NCBI GenBank assembly: GCA_009777335.1
Contig: WRMC01000012.1
Coordinates: forward strand, 1 to 64,000
DNA from: Treponema sp.
GTDB taxonomy: Bacteria > Spirochaetota > Spirochaetia > Treponematales > Breznakiellaceae
Reading direction: 5' to 3'
DNA: 64,000 nucleotides
Shown here: one piece after another, positions 41,615 through 50,564 of the stretch
Numbering within the stretch: position 1 is the stretch's first letter
How the letters are laid out: the number at the start of each line of letters is the position of its first letter
Notes under the pieces: generated by a model
Told to the model about the DNA's origin: nothing
Seen by the model: the letters and a program-made list of their open reading frames with translations, nothing else
The model's database searches: none
Made by a program: the position numbers and the translations under genes

Positions 41615-42707
41615 GCTCCCGGGGATAGTGATGGAAGATTTCGGGGGGGCCCTCTGTGGCGGCCACGAGGTTTTCTATCCGCACCCCAAAGCGGCCGGGG
41701 AGGTAGATGCCCGGTTCTATCGAGAAGACCATCCCCGGGGCCAGGGGAGTGCGGACCCCCCGGTTTACCGAGTCCCCTTCGTGAACTTCCAGACCCAGGC
41801 CGTGGCCAGTCCTATGGGTAAAGTATTCACCGTAGCCTGCCTCTTCGATGACCGACCGGGCGGCCCCGTCTATGTCAGAGAGGGTGCTGCCCGGCACCGC
41901 GGCCATCTGGGCGGCCTCCTGGGCCTGGAGGACCAGGGCGTGGATGGTCTTGAAGTCCTCCTCGGGCTCTCCAAAGTGAAAGGTCCGGGTGCAGTCGCTG
42001 AAGTAGCCCTCCAGGGAGGCCCAAAAATCCACCAGGAGGCAGGCCCCCCTTTGGATGGGGGCGGTCCCGGTGTGGTGGTGGGGGATGGCCGCATTTGGCC
42101 CCACGGCCACCGAGGCCCCGTACTGCTCCAGCCCCAGGCGGCCTAGCTCCGAAGCGAGGGCCTCGCTAAAGTCCCGCTCGGTTTTTCCCAGCCAGTAGTC
42201 CCCCTGTTGAATGAGCCGGCCCAGGGCCTCGTCCGAAGCCCGGCAGGCCCGGCGGATCTTGTCCAGTTCCACCGGGTCCTTGTACTGCCTCTGGGCCTTC
42301 ATGATCGAAGAGCCCAGGGTGAACTCATCCCCCTTAAAGAGGGCCCCCAGGGGAACCGTAAAGAGGGCCGGGAGCCCCTCGTTGACCGCCCAGCGTTTAT
42401 GGGCCAGGGACCGGTGTGCTATCTGGGTTTTTAAGAGGGCGAAGGGATCTTCCCCGTCCTTCCAGAGGAGGGGGGGCCCTTCCAGGGGCAGGGCTTCCAA
42501 CTGGGCCTGGTAGAGGAGGTTGGCTATTAGGAAGGGTTCGCCGGTCCGGGGGAGCACCAGGGCCAGGAGCCGCTCATCGGGCCGGCCTCCGTAGCCGATA
42601 AGATAAAAGAGATCCGGCGAGGGCCCCAAAAGGAAGAGATCTATATCGTCCCGGTCCATGGCGGCGCGGACCCTCTGGATCCGGTCCCGGTAGAGGGAGG
42701 CGTCCAT
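41601..42707 (-). CDS. M24 metallopeptidase (Xaa-Pro aminopeptidase-like)
   Basis: A 368-aa cytoplasmic metallo-aminopeptidase. ATG at 42707 is chosen because it begins the creatinase-type N domain (DASLYRDRIQRVRAAMDRDD) and lies five bases after the upstream gene; the longer frame would run into that gene. All five metal ligands are in place: two Asp in DFWASLEGYFSDCTRTF, His in HRTGHGLGLEVHEGD, Glu in FSIEPGIYLP and Glu in VRIENLV. It would trim N-terminal residues before proline. It forms a two-gene operon with the GNAT protein. Confidence 0.92.
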   Translation of the reverse strand: MDASLYRDRIQRVRAAMDRDDIDLFLLGPSPDLFYLIGYGGRPDERLLALVLPRTGEPFLIANLLYQAQLEALPLEGPPLLWKDGEDPFALLKTQIAHRSLAHKRWAVNEGLPALFTVPLGALFKGDEFTLGSSIMKAQRQYKDPVELDKIRRACRASDEALGRLIQQGDYWLGKTERDFSEALASELGRLGLEQYGASVAVGPNAAIPHHHTGTAPIQRGACLLVDFWASLEGYFSDCTRTFHFGEPEEDFKTIHALVLQAQEAAQMAAVPGSTLSDIDGAARSVIEEAGYGEYFTHRTGHGLGLEVHEGDSVNRGVRTPLAPGMVFSIEPGIYLPGRFGVRIENLVAATEGPPEIFHHYPRELMIL

Positions 42708-42711
42708 GGGT

Positions 42712-43614
42712 CTAGTCCTCCCTGTCATGGGGGTCCAGGCGGTAGCGGACCATGTAGGGCTGGAAGGATTCCCGGAGGAGGACCCGGGAAAAACCCTCCG
42801 CCCAGGAGGGGAGATCGATGAGGGCCTGGCTGTAATCACCGGGGGAAAAGGAGGCCAGGAACTTTTGAAGGAGGGTCTCGCCTATTCCCAGGCCCCGGTA
42901 CTCGGCCCCTACTTCCAGGTGCTCAATTAAAAGGACTCCCCCTAATATTTGGCCCCTAATATAACCTGCCAGGTCGCCGCCGGAGCTTTCGGCGCAGAGG
43001 CTGAAGCTCTCGCCCCCCTCGGCCCCCCATTCCTGGGTAAGAAGCTTCGATGCGTTCCCGGCCCCCCCTTCCACAAGGATGCGCTGGTGTTCCTCCTGGC
43101 AGTACCTATGGAGGGCCGCAATGTTTGCCAGGTCGTTCTTCTGGACGGGGCGGAAGCGGAAATCTTCCAGGACCAGGTCTTCGGTCTCGTCGGGCTCGGT
43201 GCCGATTTTTTCCAGGCCCCATTCTTCCCTTAGGGCGTTATACCAGCGGAGGATCTGGGCCTTCATCTCCCGGTCCTTAAACTGGAACCAGAGTTTTTCG
43301 ATTTCCGGGTACTGGCCCAGGGTGTTCTTGAAGGCCCGAAAGACCCCCCGGCCCTGGTCCAGGGAGGAGCTCAGTTCCTGGCGGACCAGGGGATTTTTGA
43401 GGGAGGCGGCGAAGCGTTCCATGAGGCGAAAGCCATCGGCGGGCATCCACTGGGGCAGGGGGAGGTAACGGTCACCCTGGCCGCTCCCGGGTTCATGTTC
43501 CTCGGGGGCCTTAACCACCAGACCCTCCAGGGAGTCCAGGCAGAAGACCCCCTCCTGGTCTTCCATGGAAAAGAGGATGTGATCGATCAGGGCCTCGCTC
43601 AGCTCAAACTGCAT
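42712..43614 (-). CDS. GNAT acetyltransferase with N-terminal extension
   Basis: A 300-aa protein. The C-terminal half (about 155-290) is a GNAT domain with the acetyl-CoA-binding strand and loop (GGVLLIEHLEVGAEYRGLGI, then GETLLQKFLASF). The first 150 residues are a helical, acidic domain that I do not recognise (ELSEALIDHILFSMEDQEG). The acceptor substrate is unknown. It precedes the M24 peptidase gene by five bases, so N-terminal peptide or amino-acid acetylation is a possible shared theme, but this is speculative. Confidence 0.82.
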   Translation of the reverse strand: MQFELSEALIDHILFSMEDQEGVFCLDSLEGLVVKAPEEHEPGSGQGDRYLPLPQWMPADGFRLMERFAASLKNPLVRQELSSSLDQGRGVFRAFKNTLGQYPEIEKLWFQFKDREMKAQILRWYNALREEWGLEKIGTEPDETEDLVLEDFRFRPVQKNDLANIAALHRYCQEEHQRILVEGGAGNASKLLTQEWGAEGGESFSLCAESSGGDLAGYIRGQILGGVLLIEHLEVGAEYRGLGIGETLLQKFLASFSPGDYSQALIDLPSWAEGFSRVLLRESFQPYMVRYRLDPHDRED

Positions 43615-43643
43615 GGTAGCTTATAGTACCATGCAATCGGGCA

Positions 43644-45815
43644 CTAATACATCCGGGGCGGCTCGTTGGGGCCCCGGACCAGCCGGAAACCCATCACATA
43701 GGTGTTGTTGGACGGTGGGAAGCTGTTCCGGATCACCGAGCGCACATTGGTATAGGCGTTGTTCCAGCTCCCCCCCCGGCGGACCCGTTCGGTCCCCGCG
43801 TCGGGCCCCCTGGGGTCCGTGAGGTTCCCCGGGTTATTAGCGGGCCGGTAGTAGGTAGCATCGTACCAGTCCCAGCACCATTCAGAAACGTTGCCGCTCA
43901 TGTCGAAGATCCCTAAGGAGTTGGGCATGAGCATTCCCACGGCCCGGACCCGGCTGCCGCTGGTGGTGTTAAACCAGGCCACCTCTTCGGGATTATTGCT
44001 TCCCGCATAGAGATAGTTCCCCGGCGAATTGTTCCCCCCCCGAGCGGCGTATTCCCACTCCGCCTCGGTGGGAAGCCTAAAGCCATTCCTGCTCCAGTTA
44101 GGGGCCGTCACATTGGTGGTACCGACGATGTTATAAAACGGCGTAAGGCCCGTGGTAGCAGTTGAATAGGCATTGGCAAAGTTCACCGCATCGAACCAGG
44201 ACACACAATCGACAGCCCCGGCGGTACCATCCTGATTAAAGTGGGAAGGAGTGGCACCCGTTATATCTTCATACAGCTTCTGGGTCACCTGATGTATGGC
44301 CATGTAAAAACCCTCGGTGATCTTCACCCGCCGGGCGGGGTTGGAACCGCTGACCTTGTCGTCCCCCATGATAAAGCTTCCCCGGGGGACCCAGACAAAG
44401 CCTTCGATAACCGGGACCCAATAGGCATAGAGATGAAGGAAGTTTGAGCTATCGGTATTGCCATCGGTGACGATGTCGTCATCAAATTCCCAGAACCGGC
44501 TGGTGTTATGATCATCAGTGGTATACCAGCCCGCAAAGTGGTAGCCCGGCCTTCGGGGGGGCGGGGGCTCGGTGACCTTGCCCCCGTAGGCAATATCCTG
44601 ATCAAAGGGGATGGGCATGGCCATTTGCCACCCAGCGGGTAACCCTTCAGCATTCAACTGGTAAGCTGTTTCAAAGGTAACCCAATAGCGGCTGGTCTCC
44701 CAGCGGGCATAGAGGGTGATGTCACTGCTTACCCTGTCGTAATCAAAGTCCCATTCCTGGGTAAACCGGGAGTCCTGGTACCAGCCCATGAAGCCATAGC
44801 CGGTGTTCCGCATAAGGGCGGGCCGCTCCAGGCGGGTACCGAAGAGGACATTCTCGGTCCAGGGGGCGGGAGAACCTCCGTTGGCCACATAGGTCACGGT
44901 GTGCCAGCTACTTTCCCAGCGGGCGTAGAGGAGGAGGAAGACCGTATCGTTAGGGACCAGATCGTTTTGAAAATCCCAGGGGATAGTAAAGGCCTGATCG
45001 AGATACCAGCCCCCAAAGCCGTGGCCCTCGAGACTCATGGCCAGGGGCTCCTTGACCCGGTTACCCCAGGCAACTTCCTGGGTCCGGGGAATGGGGCTGG
45101 CCCCTCCGGCTTCGAAAATCACATTGGCAATGTTAAGGTCATTCCAGCGGGCAAAAAGGTAGAGGTCCGAAGAAGGCATGCGGTCATTGACGAAGTCCCA
45201 TTGTTTATCCCAGGTCCCGGAAGCTGTATTGTCCGAGGTGGTCCACCAGCCCTCGAAGCCCCGCCTGATTGATTCCTCATTGGGCATGCGGACCACAGGA
45301 GGCTCGGTAACCCTGGACCCAGCCATGATCACTAAGTCTGGCGGCTTTGGTACACCCCGCAGGGGATTGTAATCTGAAGGGTTTGCAGGATCGGGCCCAT
45401 TAAAAAAGACATTAAACGAAGGGTTCCCCCAGCGGGCGTAGAGGGTCATGTCGCCGTAGACGGTGTCAGAGGCGAAGTTCCATTCCCGCCCCCAGATGCC
45501 GGTGTCCACATCGTTCACCAGGCCGTTCCGGGTCCACCAGCCGGCGAAACCAAATCCGGGTTTCTGCACCGCCGGGATCTTGGCCACCCGGCCCCCTTCG
45601 ACTATGTGCTGATCTCCAATGTCAGGGCTGCCCCCATTGGTTTCGAAGGACACCACCGGAAAGAAAAGGGAGCCCCCATGGCGGGGAGCACTGCTGGTAC
45701 CCCCAGGGACGTACTCAGGCAAGAAGGGGTTATCACAGCCCGCCAGGAAGAGGGCCAGAAGGACACAAAACAGAGTGCTAAACAGAGTTCTTGATATGGA
45801 AGAATATGTTTTCAT
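43644..45815 (-). CDS. Lipoprotein with InlB-type repeats and FGE-sulfatase domain
   Basis: A 723-aa exported lipoprotein. The lipobox is LALFLAGC (Cys at 27). Residues 50-460 hold five to six Listeria-Bacteroides (InlB B-type, Flg_new) repeats, each with FGGWYLDQ / W.F..D.V..D.TLYARWE. Residues 470-715 form a formylglycine-generating-enzyme-like domain (GSFIMGDDKVSG, FRLPTEAEWEYAARGG, GNVSEWCWDWY, GGSWNNA). Secreted FGE-like domains are often lectin-like or ligand-binding rather than Cys oxidases. Combined with surface repeats this suggests a host-glycan or protein-binding surface factor. The small gene downstream of position 46292 precedes it closely. Confidence 0.9.
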   Translation of the reverse strand: MKTYSSISRTLFSTLFCVLLALFLAGCDNPFLPEYVPGGTSSAPRHGGSLFFPVVSFETNGGSPDIGDQHIVEGGRVAKIPAVQKPGFGFAGWWTRNGLVNDVDTGIWGREWNFASDTVYGDMTLYARWGNPSFNVFFNGPDPANPSDYNPLRGVPKPPDLVIMAGSRVTEPPVVRMPNEESIRRGFEGWWTTSDNTASGTWDKQWDFVNDRMPSSDLYLFARWNDLNIANVIFEAGGASPIPRTQEVAWGNRVKEPLAMSLEGHGFGGWYLDQAFTIPWDFQNDLVPNDTVFLLLYARWESSWHTVTYVANGGSPAPWTENVLFGTRLERPALMRNTGYGFMGWYQDSRFTQEWDFDYDRVSSDITLYARWETSRYWVTFETAYQLNAEGLPAGWQMAMPIPFDQDIAYGGKVTEPPPPRRPGYHFAGWYTTDDHNTSRFWEFDDDIVTDGNTDSSNFLHLYAYWVPVIEGFVWVPRGSFIMGDDKVSGSNPARRVKITEGFYMAIHQVTQKLYEDITGATPSHFNQDGTAGAVDCVSWFDAVNFANAYSTATTGLTPFYNIVGTTNVTAPNWSRNGFRLPTEAEWEYAARGGNNSPGNYLYAGSNNPEEVAWFNTTSGSRVRAVGMLMPNSLGIFDMSGNVSEWCWDWYDATYYRPANNPGNLTDPRGPDAGTERVRRGGSWNNAYTNVRSVIRNSFPPSNNTYVMGFRLVRGPNEPPRMY

Positions 45816-45824
45816 CGTCCCCTC

Positions 45825-46292
45825 CTAAAACCGGTTGCCGGCCATGAGCCCCAGGCTAAAGGCAAAGGGATAGCCCCAGCGTCCGAAGGGTTCCAGATAG
45901 AAGGTAGTCCCCAGGGGGGCCCGCATGCCGCCCCGGAACCCGAAGTCCAGAAGGGGCCTCGTGCTCTGGTTCTCCATGAGGAGGAAGGCCCCCAGATCAT
46001 ACTGGGCGAAAAACTTATGGCCCCAGCAATTTTCAAAGACGTAAAAGCGGCCATGAACCGTGGGCTCCAGGACCGAGGTTCCGTTGAAGTTACTGCTCCC
46101 GGTGACGCTGAGGCCCAGGGCCAGGTAGGGCAGCAGGGCGTAGTCGAAGCTTGCCACGGCTCCGCCGGCAAAGTTGTGGTGGGAGTTCATGTTCCATTCC
46201 AGACCAAAACCGGCACTCATGAGGCGGTCCTGGGAAAAGGCTGCAGGGAGGATGATGATTAGGAACAATAGGACGATCAAAAGTTTTTTCAT
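45825..46292 (-). CDS. Small outer-membrane beta-barrel-like protein
   Basis: A 155-aa exported protein of unknown function. The start MKKLLIVLLFLIIILPAAFS is a clean signal peptide cut before QDR, with AAGGA upstream. The mature chain alternates hydrophobic and polar residues with aromatic strand ends (SAGFGLEWNMNSHHN, LSVTGSSNFNG, EPFGRWGYPFAFSLG), consistent with a small 8-stranded beta barrel. It ends nine bases before the FGE lipoprotein start, so the two probably form an operon and may act together at the outer membrane. Confidence 0.75.
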   Translation of the reverse strand: MKKLLIVLLFLIIILPAAFSQDRLMSAGFGLEWNMNSHHNFAGGAVASFDYALLPYLALGLSVTGSSNFNGTSVLEPTVHGRFYVFENCWGHKFFAQYDLGAFLLMENQSTRPLLDFGFRGGMRAPLGTTFYLEPFGRWGYPFAFSLGLMAGNRF

Positions 46293-46416
46293 GATTCTTA
46301 ATCCTTTTGTCATACTTTTTTTGTGATACCTCTATTATAGGCATAAAAATTTTCCCCCGCAAGGGAAGGCATACGGAAAAACCTCCTTTCTGCCGATACT
46401 AGACAGAGGTTTTAGC

Positions 46417-48816
46417 GTGACATCGAAAGATCTAATTCTTGTACCCATATCAAAATACCGTAACTGGTCCATCCTGGGGGCCTTTGGCCTGGGGCTCATG
46501 GGCCTCTTTTTTGGGTTCTCCATCTGTGCAGCCCTCTTTAATACAGGAAACATCATAGGGATCCCCGGGGCCCTCTTTGTCCGGTCCTACGGGTTTCTGG
46601 CTCTGATGATCCCGGGCTACCTCCTCTATGCGGCCCTCCTTTTGGCGGACCCGGTCTATAGGCCCCAGCGAATCTTTTTCCTGGCCTCCTTAATTGTTCC
46701 CTTTATCACCGCAGCCATAGGTTTCCATTGGATAAGGGAGTACCAGACCCTCTCTCTTCATTCCCCCTTCATGAGCCGGGCCGGCCGGGTGGGGTTAGGC
46801 TTTTTCTTCTTTTTCCTGGTTTCTTTGGAAATTTCAATTATTCTTCTATTAAAGTATCTTATTTTTTCTCCCAATAGCATAAAGAGGGGAATAGTCATAT
46901 TGCAGGGTCTGATGAGAAACCGGACCTCCCAGGGGGAAGCCCTGGCGGGGCAGCCGGAAGACAGCTTCGAGGAGGAAGACAGCCCCGAAGAGGAAGGTCC
47001 CTCCGAAGATGGAGACCCCGCCGATGAAAGGCCCTTTGCCAGCGCCATGAGCCTGAGGGACATCTACGCCCAGGCCGCCGCCGCTATGAGTTCCGAGGGG
47101 GAGACTCCCATCTACCAGCGCGATGCGGAGGTGACTGACACCGAAGCTATCGTCGAAGAGGTTTTGCGGGAACTCAAAGAAGACTATAAGGAAGGGAAGG
47201 AAGATGATCCCCAGGGTGAAAATCTGGACAGCCCCAAGGGGAATGATAGCACCCTAAGCCAGGGCTCCCGGGCCGGTATGGCCGACGATGTAGAGCGGGC
47301 TCTGGCGGAGGCCAAGGCCTTTGCAGAAGAGGAATCGGCCCGGCAGGAGGACAAGAAGGATGCAGTCGAGAAGGGGCTCCCCAAGAAGAAGCGGAACCTC
47401 CCCTACTTTGTGCCCGTCGAGGGGCTCCTGACCCAGTATCCCGACGGGGAGTATTGGGTGGTCGACGATGCCACCCGGGAAGCGGCCATCACCCTGAAAG
47501 AGACTTTTAAGGAATTCAATATCCAGGTGGAGGTGACGGGGATCCGCAAGGGCCCGGTGATTACCATGTTTGAAATTCTCCCCGCCCCGGGGATACGGCT
47601 GGCGAAGATCGAAAACCTGGCGGATAACATAGCCCTGCGTTTGGCCGCCCAGTCGGTCCGTATCGTGGCTCCCATTCCGGGGAAGCATGCGGTGGGCATA
47701 GAGGTGCCAAACGCCAAGAGGAACATCGTTTCTTTTAGGGAGATCATCGAAGGGGAATTGAGCAAGGAGGGGACCAAGCCGGAGATCCCCATGATCTTGG
47801 GGAAGGACATCACCGGCGAGGCGGTGACCGTAGACCTGGTGCAGATGCCCCATCTCTTGATCGCCGGGGCCACCGGGTCCGGGAAGTCGGTCTGCGTCAA
47901 CTCCATGATCCTCTCCATCCTCTATCAGAAGCCCCCTTCGGAGTGCCGGCTCATCCTCATTGATCCCAAGATAGTGGAGCTCAAACTGTATAACGATATT
48001 CCCCACCTTCTGACTCCGGTGATCACCGAGCCCAAGAAGGCCTTCCAGGCCCTGCAGTACTGCATCTTCGAGATGGAGCGGCGCTATGCCTGTCTGGACA
48101 GCATGGGGGTCAGGGACATCCGCAGTTACAACCGGCGGATCAAAGAACGGAACATTGCCGCCGAGACCATGCCCTACATCGTGGTGGTGGTGGATGAATA
48201 TGCGGACCTCATGGCCACCACCGGCAAGGAGCTGGAAAGCACCGTAGCCCGCCTGGCCGCCATGAGCCGGGCCGTGGGGGTCCACCTGGTCCTGGCCACC
48301 CAGCGGCCTTCGATAGATGTCATCACCGGCCTCATCAAGGCCAACATCCCCAGCCGCATCGCCTTTATGGTGGCCGGCAGGATGAACAGTCAAATTATCA
48401 TCGATACCCCTGGTGCGGAGAAGCTCCTGGGTAAGGGGGACATGCTCTATGCCGGAGCGGTGGATCCTTTCCCGGTCCGCATGCAGGGTGCTTTTGTTTC
48501 CGAGGACGAGGTGGAACGGGTGGTGGACTATGTAAAGAGCCTGGGGGAACCGGACTACATAGACGAAGAGATGTTCTATGACGAGGAAGAAGAGGAGGCT
48601 GACCCTTCCCTCTTTTCCGACGGGGATGACCCCCTCTACGACAAGGCCCTGGAGATCGTCCTCCAGCAGGGGAAGGCCAGTGCCAGCTACATCCAGCGGC
48701 GCCTGAAAATAGGCTACAACCGCGCAGCCCGGCTGGTGGAGCTGATGGAACACCAGGGCGTCGTAGGCCCCGCACAGGGGTCAAAGCCCAGAGAGGTACT
48801 GAGAAGTTTTGGTTAA
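46417..48816 (+). CDS. ftsK: DNA translocase FtsK/SpoIIIE
   Basis: A 799-aa septal DNA pump for chromosome dimer resolution. There are four N-terminal membrane segments (about 20-160), a Glu/Asp-rich linker (about 180-310), then the RecA-like motor. Walker A is IAGATGSGKSVCVNS (about 484-498) and Walker B is PYIVVVVDEYADLM (about 587-600). A C-terminal winged-helix gamma domain (about 735-799: SASYIQRRLKIGYNRAARLV) reads KOPS-like sequences. It starts at GTG with AGAGG eight bases upstream. Length is usual for the family. Confidence 0.96.
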   Translation: MTSKDLILVPISKYRNWSILGAFGLGLMGLFFGFSICAALFNTGNIIGIPGALFVRSYGFLALMIPGYLLYAALLLADPVYRPQRIFFLASLIVPFITAAIGFHWIREYQTLSLHSPFMSRAGRVGLGFFFFFLVSLEISIILLLKYLIFSPNSIKRGIVILQGLMRNRTSQGEALAGQPEDSFEEEDSPEEEGPSEDGDPADERPFASAMSLRDIYAQAAAAMSSEGETPIYQRDAEVTDTEAIVEEVLRELKEDYKEGKEDDPQGENLDSPKGNDSTLSQGSRAGMADDVERALAEAKAFAEEESARQEDKKDAVEKGLPKKKRNLPYFVPVEGLLTQYPDGEYWVVDDATREAAITLKETFKEFNIQVEVTGIRKGPVITMFEILPAPGIRLAKIENLADNIALRLAAQSVRIVAPIPGKHAVGIEVPNAKRNIVSFREIIEGELSKEGTKPEIPMILGKDITGEAVTVDLVQMPHLLIAGATGSGKSVCVNSMILSILYQKPPSECRLILIDPKIVELKLYNDIPHLLTPVITEPKKAFQALQYCIFEMERRYACLDSMGVRDIRSYNRRIKERNIAAETMPYIVVVVDEYADLMATTGKELESTVARLAAMSRAVGVHLVLATQRPSIDVITGLIKANIPSRIAFMVAGRMNSQIIIDTPGAEKLLGKGDMLYAGAVDPFPVRMQGAFVSEDEVERVVDYVKSLGEPDYIDEEMFYDEEEEEADPSLFSDGDDPLYDKALEIVLQQGKASASYIQRRLKIGYNRAARLVELMEHQGVVGPAQGSKPREVLRSFG

Positions 48817-48840
48817 GGCTCCAGTTTAATCCTCCACAAG

Positions 48841-49367
48841 AGGGGTGGGGGCCGCTCAGGTCTAGGAATTGAGATGAACCCGCCTACGGAGCCCCCGGCA
48901 CCCAGTTTCTTATCTAATATCGCTGCGTTCAGCTTTGCTCGCACATACTGGATGCCGGAGCTTACTTCATTATCCCATTCTGCTATACTCGCGGTCTCCT
49001 CCGGCGGGGAACTCCCAGATATTCCTAGCCCCAAGCGGCCCCCACCCCTCCCATGTAAGCTTAACTTAACGAGCTAGCAGATAAATACTTCACCCCTCCA
49101 GGGATCATCTTATGATCTTCTTCCCCCACCTTTTTGTTATGGGTGATGATGGTACTACATTGGCTATACCTTTGAGGTGGTTCTCGATAATCATCTTCTA
49201 TCGAACCACCCGAATCTTTCAACGCTGGTGCTGCAAAAATTCCTGGCGGCGATTTCTGCAGCACAACTAAGCTATATATATGCCTATAGGTAAAAGAGTT
49301 CGCTGCAGCTGGAGCCGACAGGGATTGTTTGCTGACCAGCGAGAGGGGACTTGGTGGTAGGTCTTAG
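48841..49367. mobile_element. Dispersed foldback element, copy 3 (inverted left half)
   Basis: Bases 49080-49367 are the reverse complement of the left half of copy 4 (ending GGTCTTAG). A 16-bp perfect inverted repeat (AGGGGTGGGGGCCGCT at 48841-48856, partner 49034-49049) brackets about 175 bases of unique sequence with a 73-codon minus-strand frame of uncertain status. The GGCGGCGATTT box is followed by a CTGCAGC/GCTGCAG stem (49256/49302). Confidence 0.65.
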
Positions 49368-49451
49368 ATATGATCATGTCATTGATATTTAATCTCAATC
49401 CGACCTGTGCTTAATTTGCTTGTTAAGTCTTAGCATTATCATGGCATCCGT

Positions 49452-50564
49452 TTAATTAAACAGCGGCTCCCTAGAATACACCTTATCCAGAAAAAACTCT
49501 CCGGTGATGTCGAGTTCTATGGCCACGGCAGTTAGTTCCAGATCGTTGAAGTGCCACCACTCCGAGGCCAGGGGGGTCAGGGCGGCATCGGTGGCATATC
49601 TTTGCATGAGGATGGTTCCGGTGGTGGCCAGGGGCGAGAGGGGCTGGCCTATCCAGGCGGTGGTGGACCGGGCATGGACCGACGAATCAAAGACCGCCGC
49701 CGCCACACTTAGCTCGTGCATCTGGGTCTGCATGGGGTATTCGCTGTACTCGGTAACATACACATAGCGGTAGTTTCCCGATTCCTCCCAGGTCCAGGCA
49801 TCGATGGCAGCCAGGCTCATGTCCACGGCGGTTCCCCGCTGGTGGTTATAGGGAGCCTCGGCCAGGAACCAGCGGATGTTAAAGTTGTCGGCGGTGATTC
49901 CGGCACGGACCATGGGGTTAGTTTCTACCAGATAGGAAAAATGTTCGTGGAGGAGGTTGTGGGCCGCCGCGGGCCGGAAGGCTTCTATCACCATGAGGGT
50001 ATGGCCCTCTGCCAGGGCGGCCTGCTGGGCGGCGAAGACCTTGGGGGCCATGGCATAGAGGACCGGGGCTATGTATTCATCCCGCCCCAGCCGGGGATTG
50101 TAGCCATAACCTTCGTAGAGGGCCATGCCGGTGATATTGGGAATGTCCAGCTCCGAGGACCTAAAGAGGGAGTAATAGGTGTTGGTGATGTCGTAGACTA
50201 TGGAAGGGATGATGTCCGGCAGGTTGATAAAGCAGAACTGATGCATCACCCAGCCCCGGACTCCGTTTACTTCAATGTGCCACCATTCCCCCTCTTCCCG
50301 AATAATCGTAAAGCCCTGACCTCCGTCCAGAGATCCAAGAAAGCCCGAAAAGGAACTGGCATTTTGAAAGAAGGGAATATTGATCCCCGCATAACCGGTG
50401 GCCCCCGAGAGGGGGAGCTCAAAGGCCCCGCCCTCGGCCAGGTAGTCTATGAGGACCCTGGGGCCTGAGGCAGTACCGCCGGGGCCCGGGGTCTGGCGGG
50501 GTGTGCAGGAAGTGAGGGCCCACAGGCAGAGGAGGGCCAGGACGAGGGGGAGAGTTCTCTTCAT
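49452..50564 (-). CDS. Lipoprotein with SH3-like domain and VanX-type dipeptidase domain
   Basis: A 370-aa exported lipoprotein (lipobox ALTSC, Cys at 20). Residues 70-115 resemble a bacterial SH3 module (GFTIIREEGEWWHIEVNGVR). Residues 140-365 form an M15D D-Ala-D-Ala dipeptidase-like domain: an Arg in EAFRPAAAH, metal ligands His and Asp in YNHQRGTAVDMS (about 238-249), and Glu/His in ASEWWHFND (about 336-344). It likely hydrolyses periplasmic peptidoglycan peptides or D,D-dipeptides. It begins immediately after the TraX-like gene stop. Confidence 0.86.
   Translation of the reverse strand: MKRTLPLVLALLCLWALTSCTPRQTPGPGGTASGPRVLIDYLAEGGAFELPLSGATGYAGINIPFFQNASSFSGFLGSLDGGQGFTIIREEGEWWHIEVNGVRGWVMHQFCFINLPDIIPSIVYDITNTYYSLFRSSELDIPNITGMALYEGYGYNPRLGRDEYIAPVLYAMAPKVFAAQQAALAEGHTLMVIEAFRPAAAHNLLHEHFSYLVETNPMVRAGITADNFNIRWFLAEAPYNHQRGTAVDMSLAAIDAWTWEESGNYRYVYVTEYSEYPMQTQMHELSVAAAVFDSSVHARSTTAWIGQPLSPLATTGTILMQRYATDAALTPLASEWWHFNDLELTAVAIELDITGEFFLDKVYSREPLFN

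Noticed and set aside
47254-48753. A 499-codon minus-strand open frame opposite ftsK.
   Set aside because: A shadow of the ftsK coding frame, with His/Gly/Asp-rich composition and no domain.
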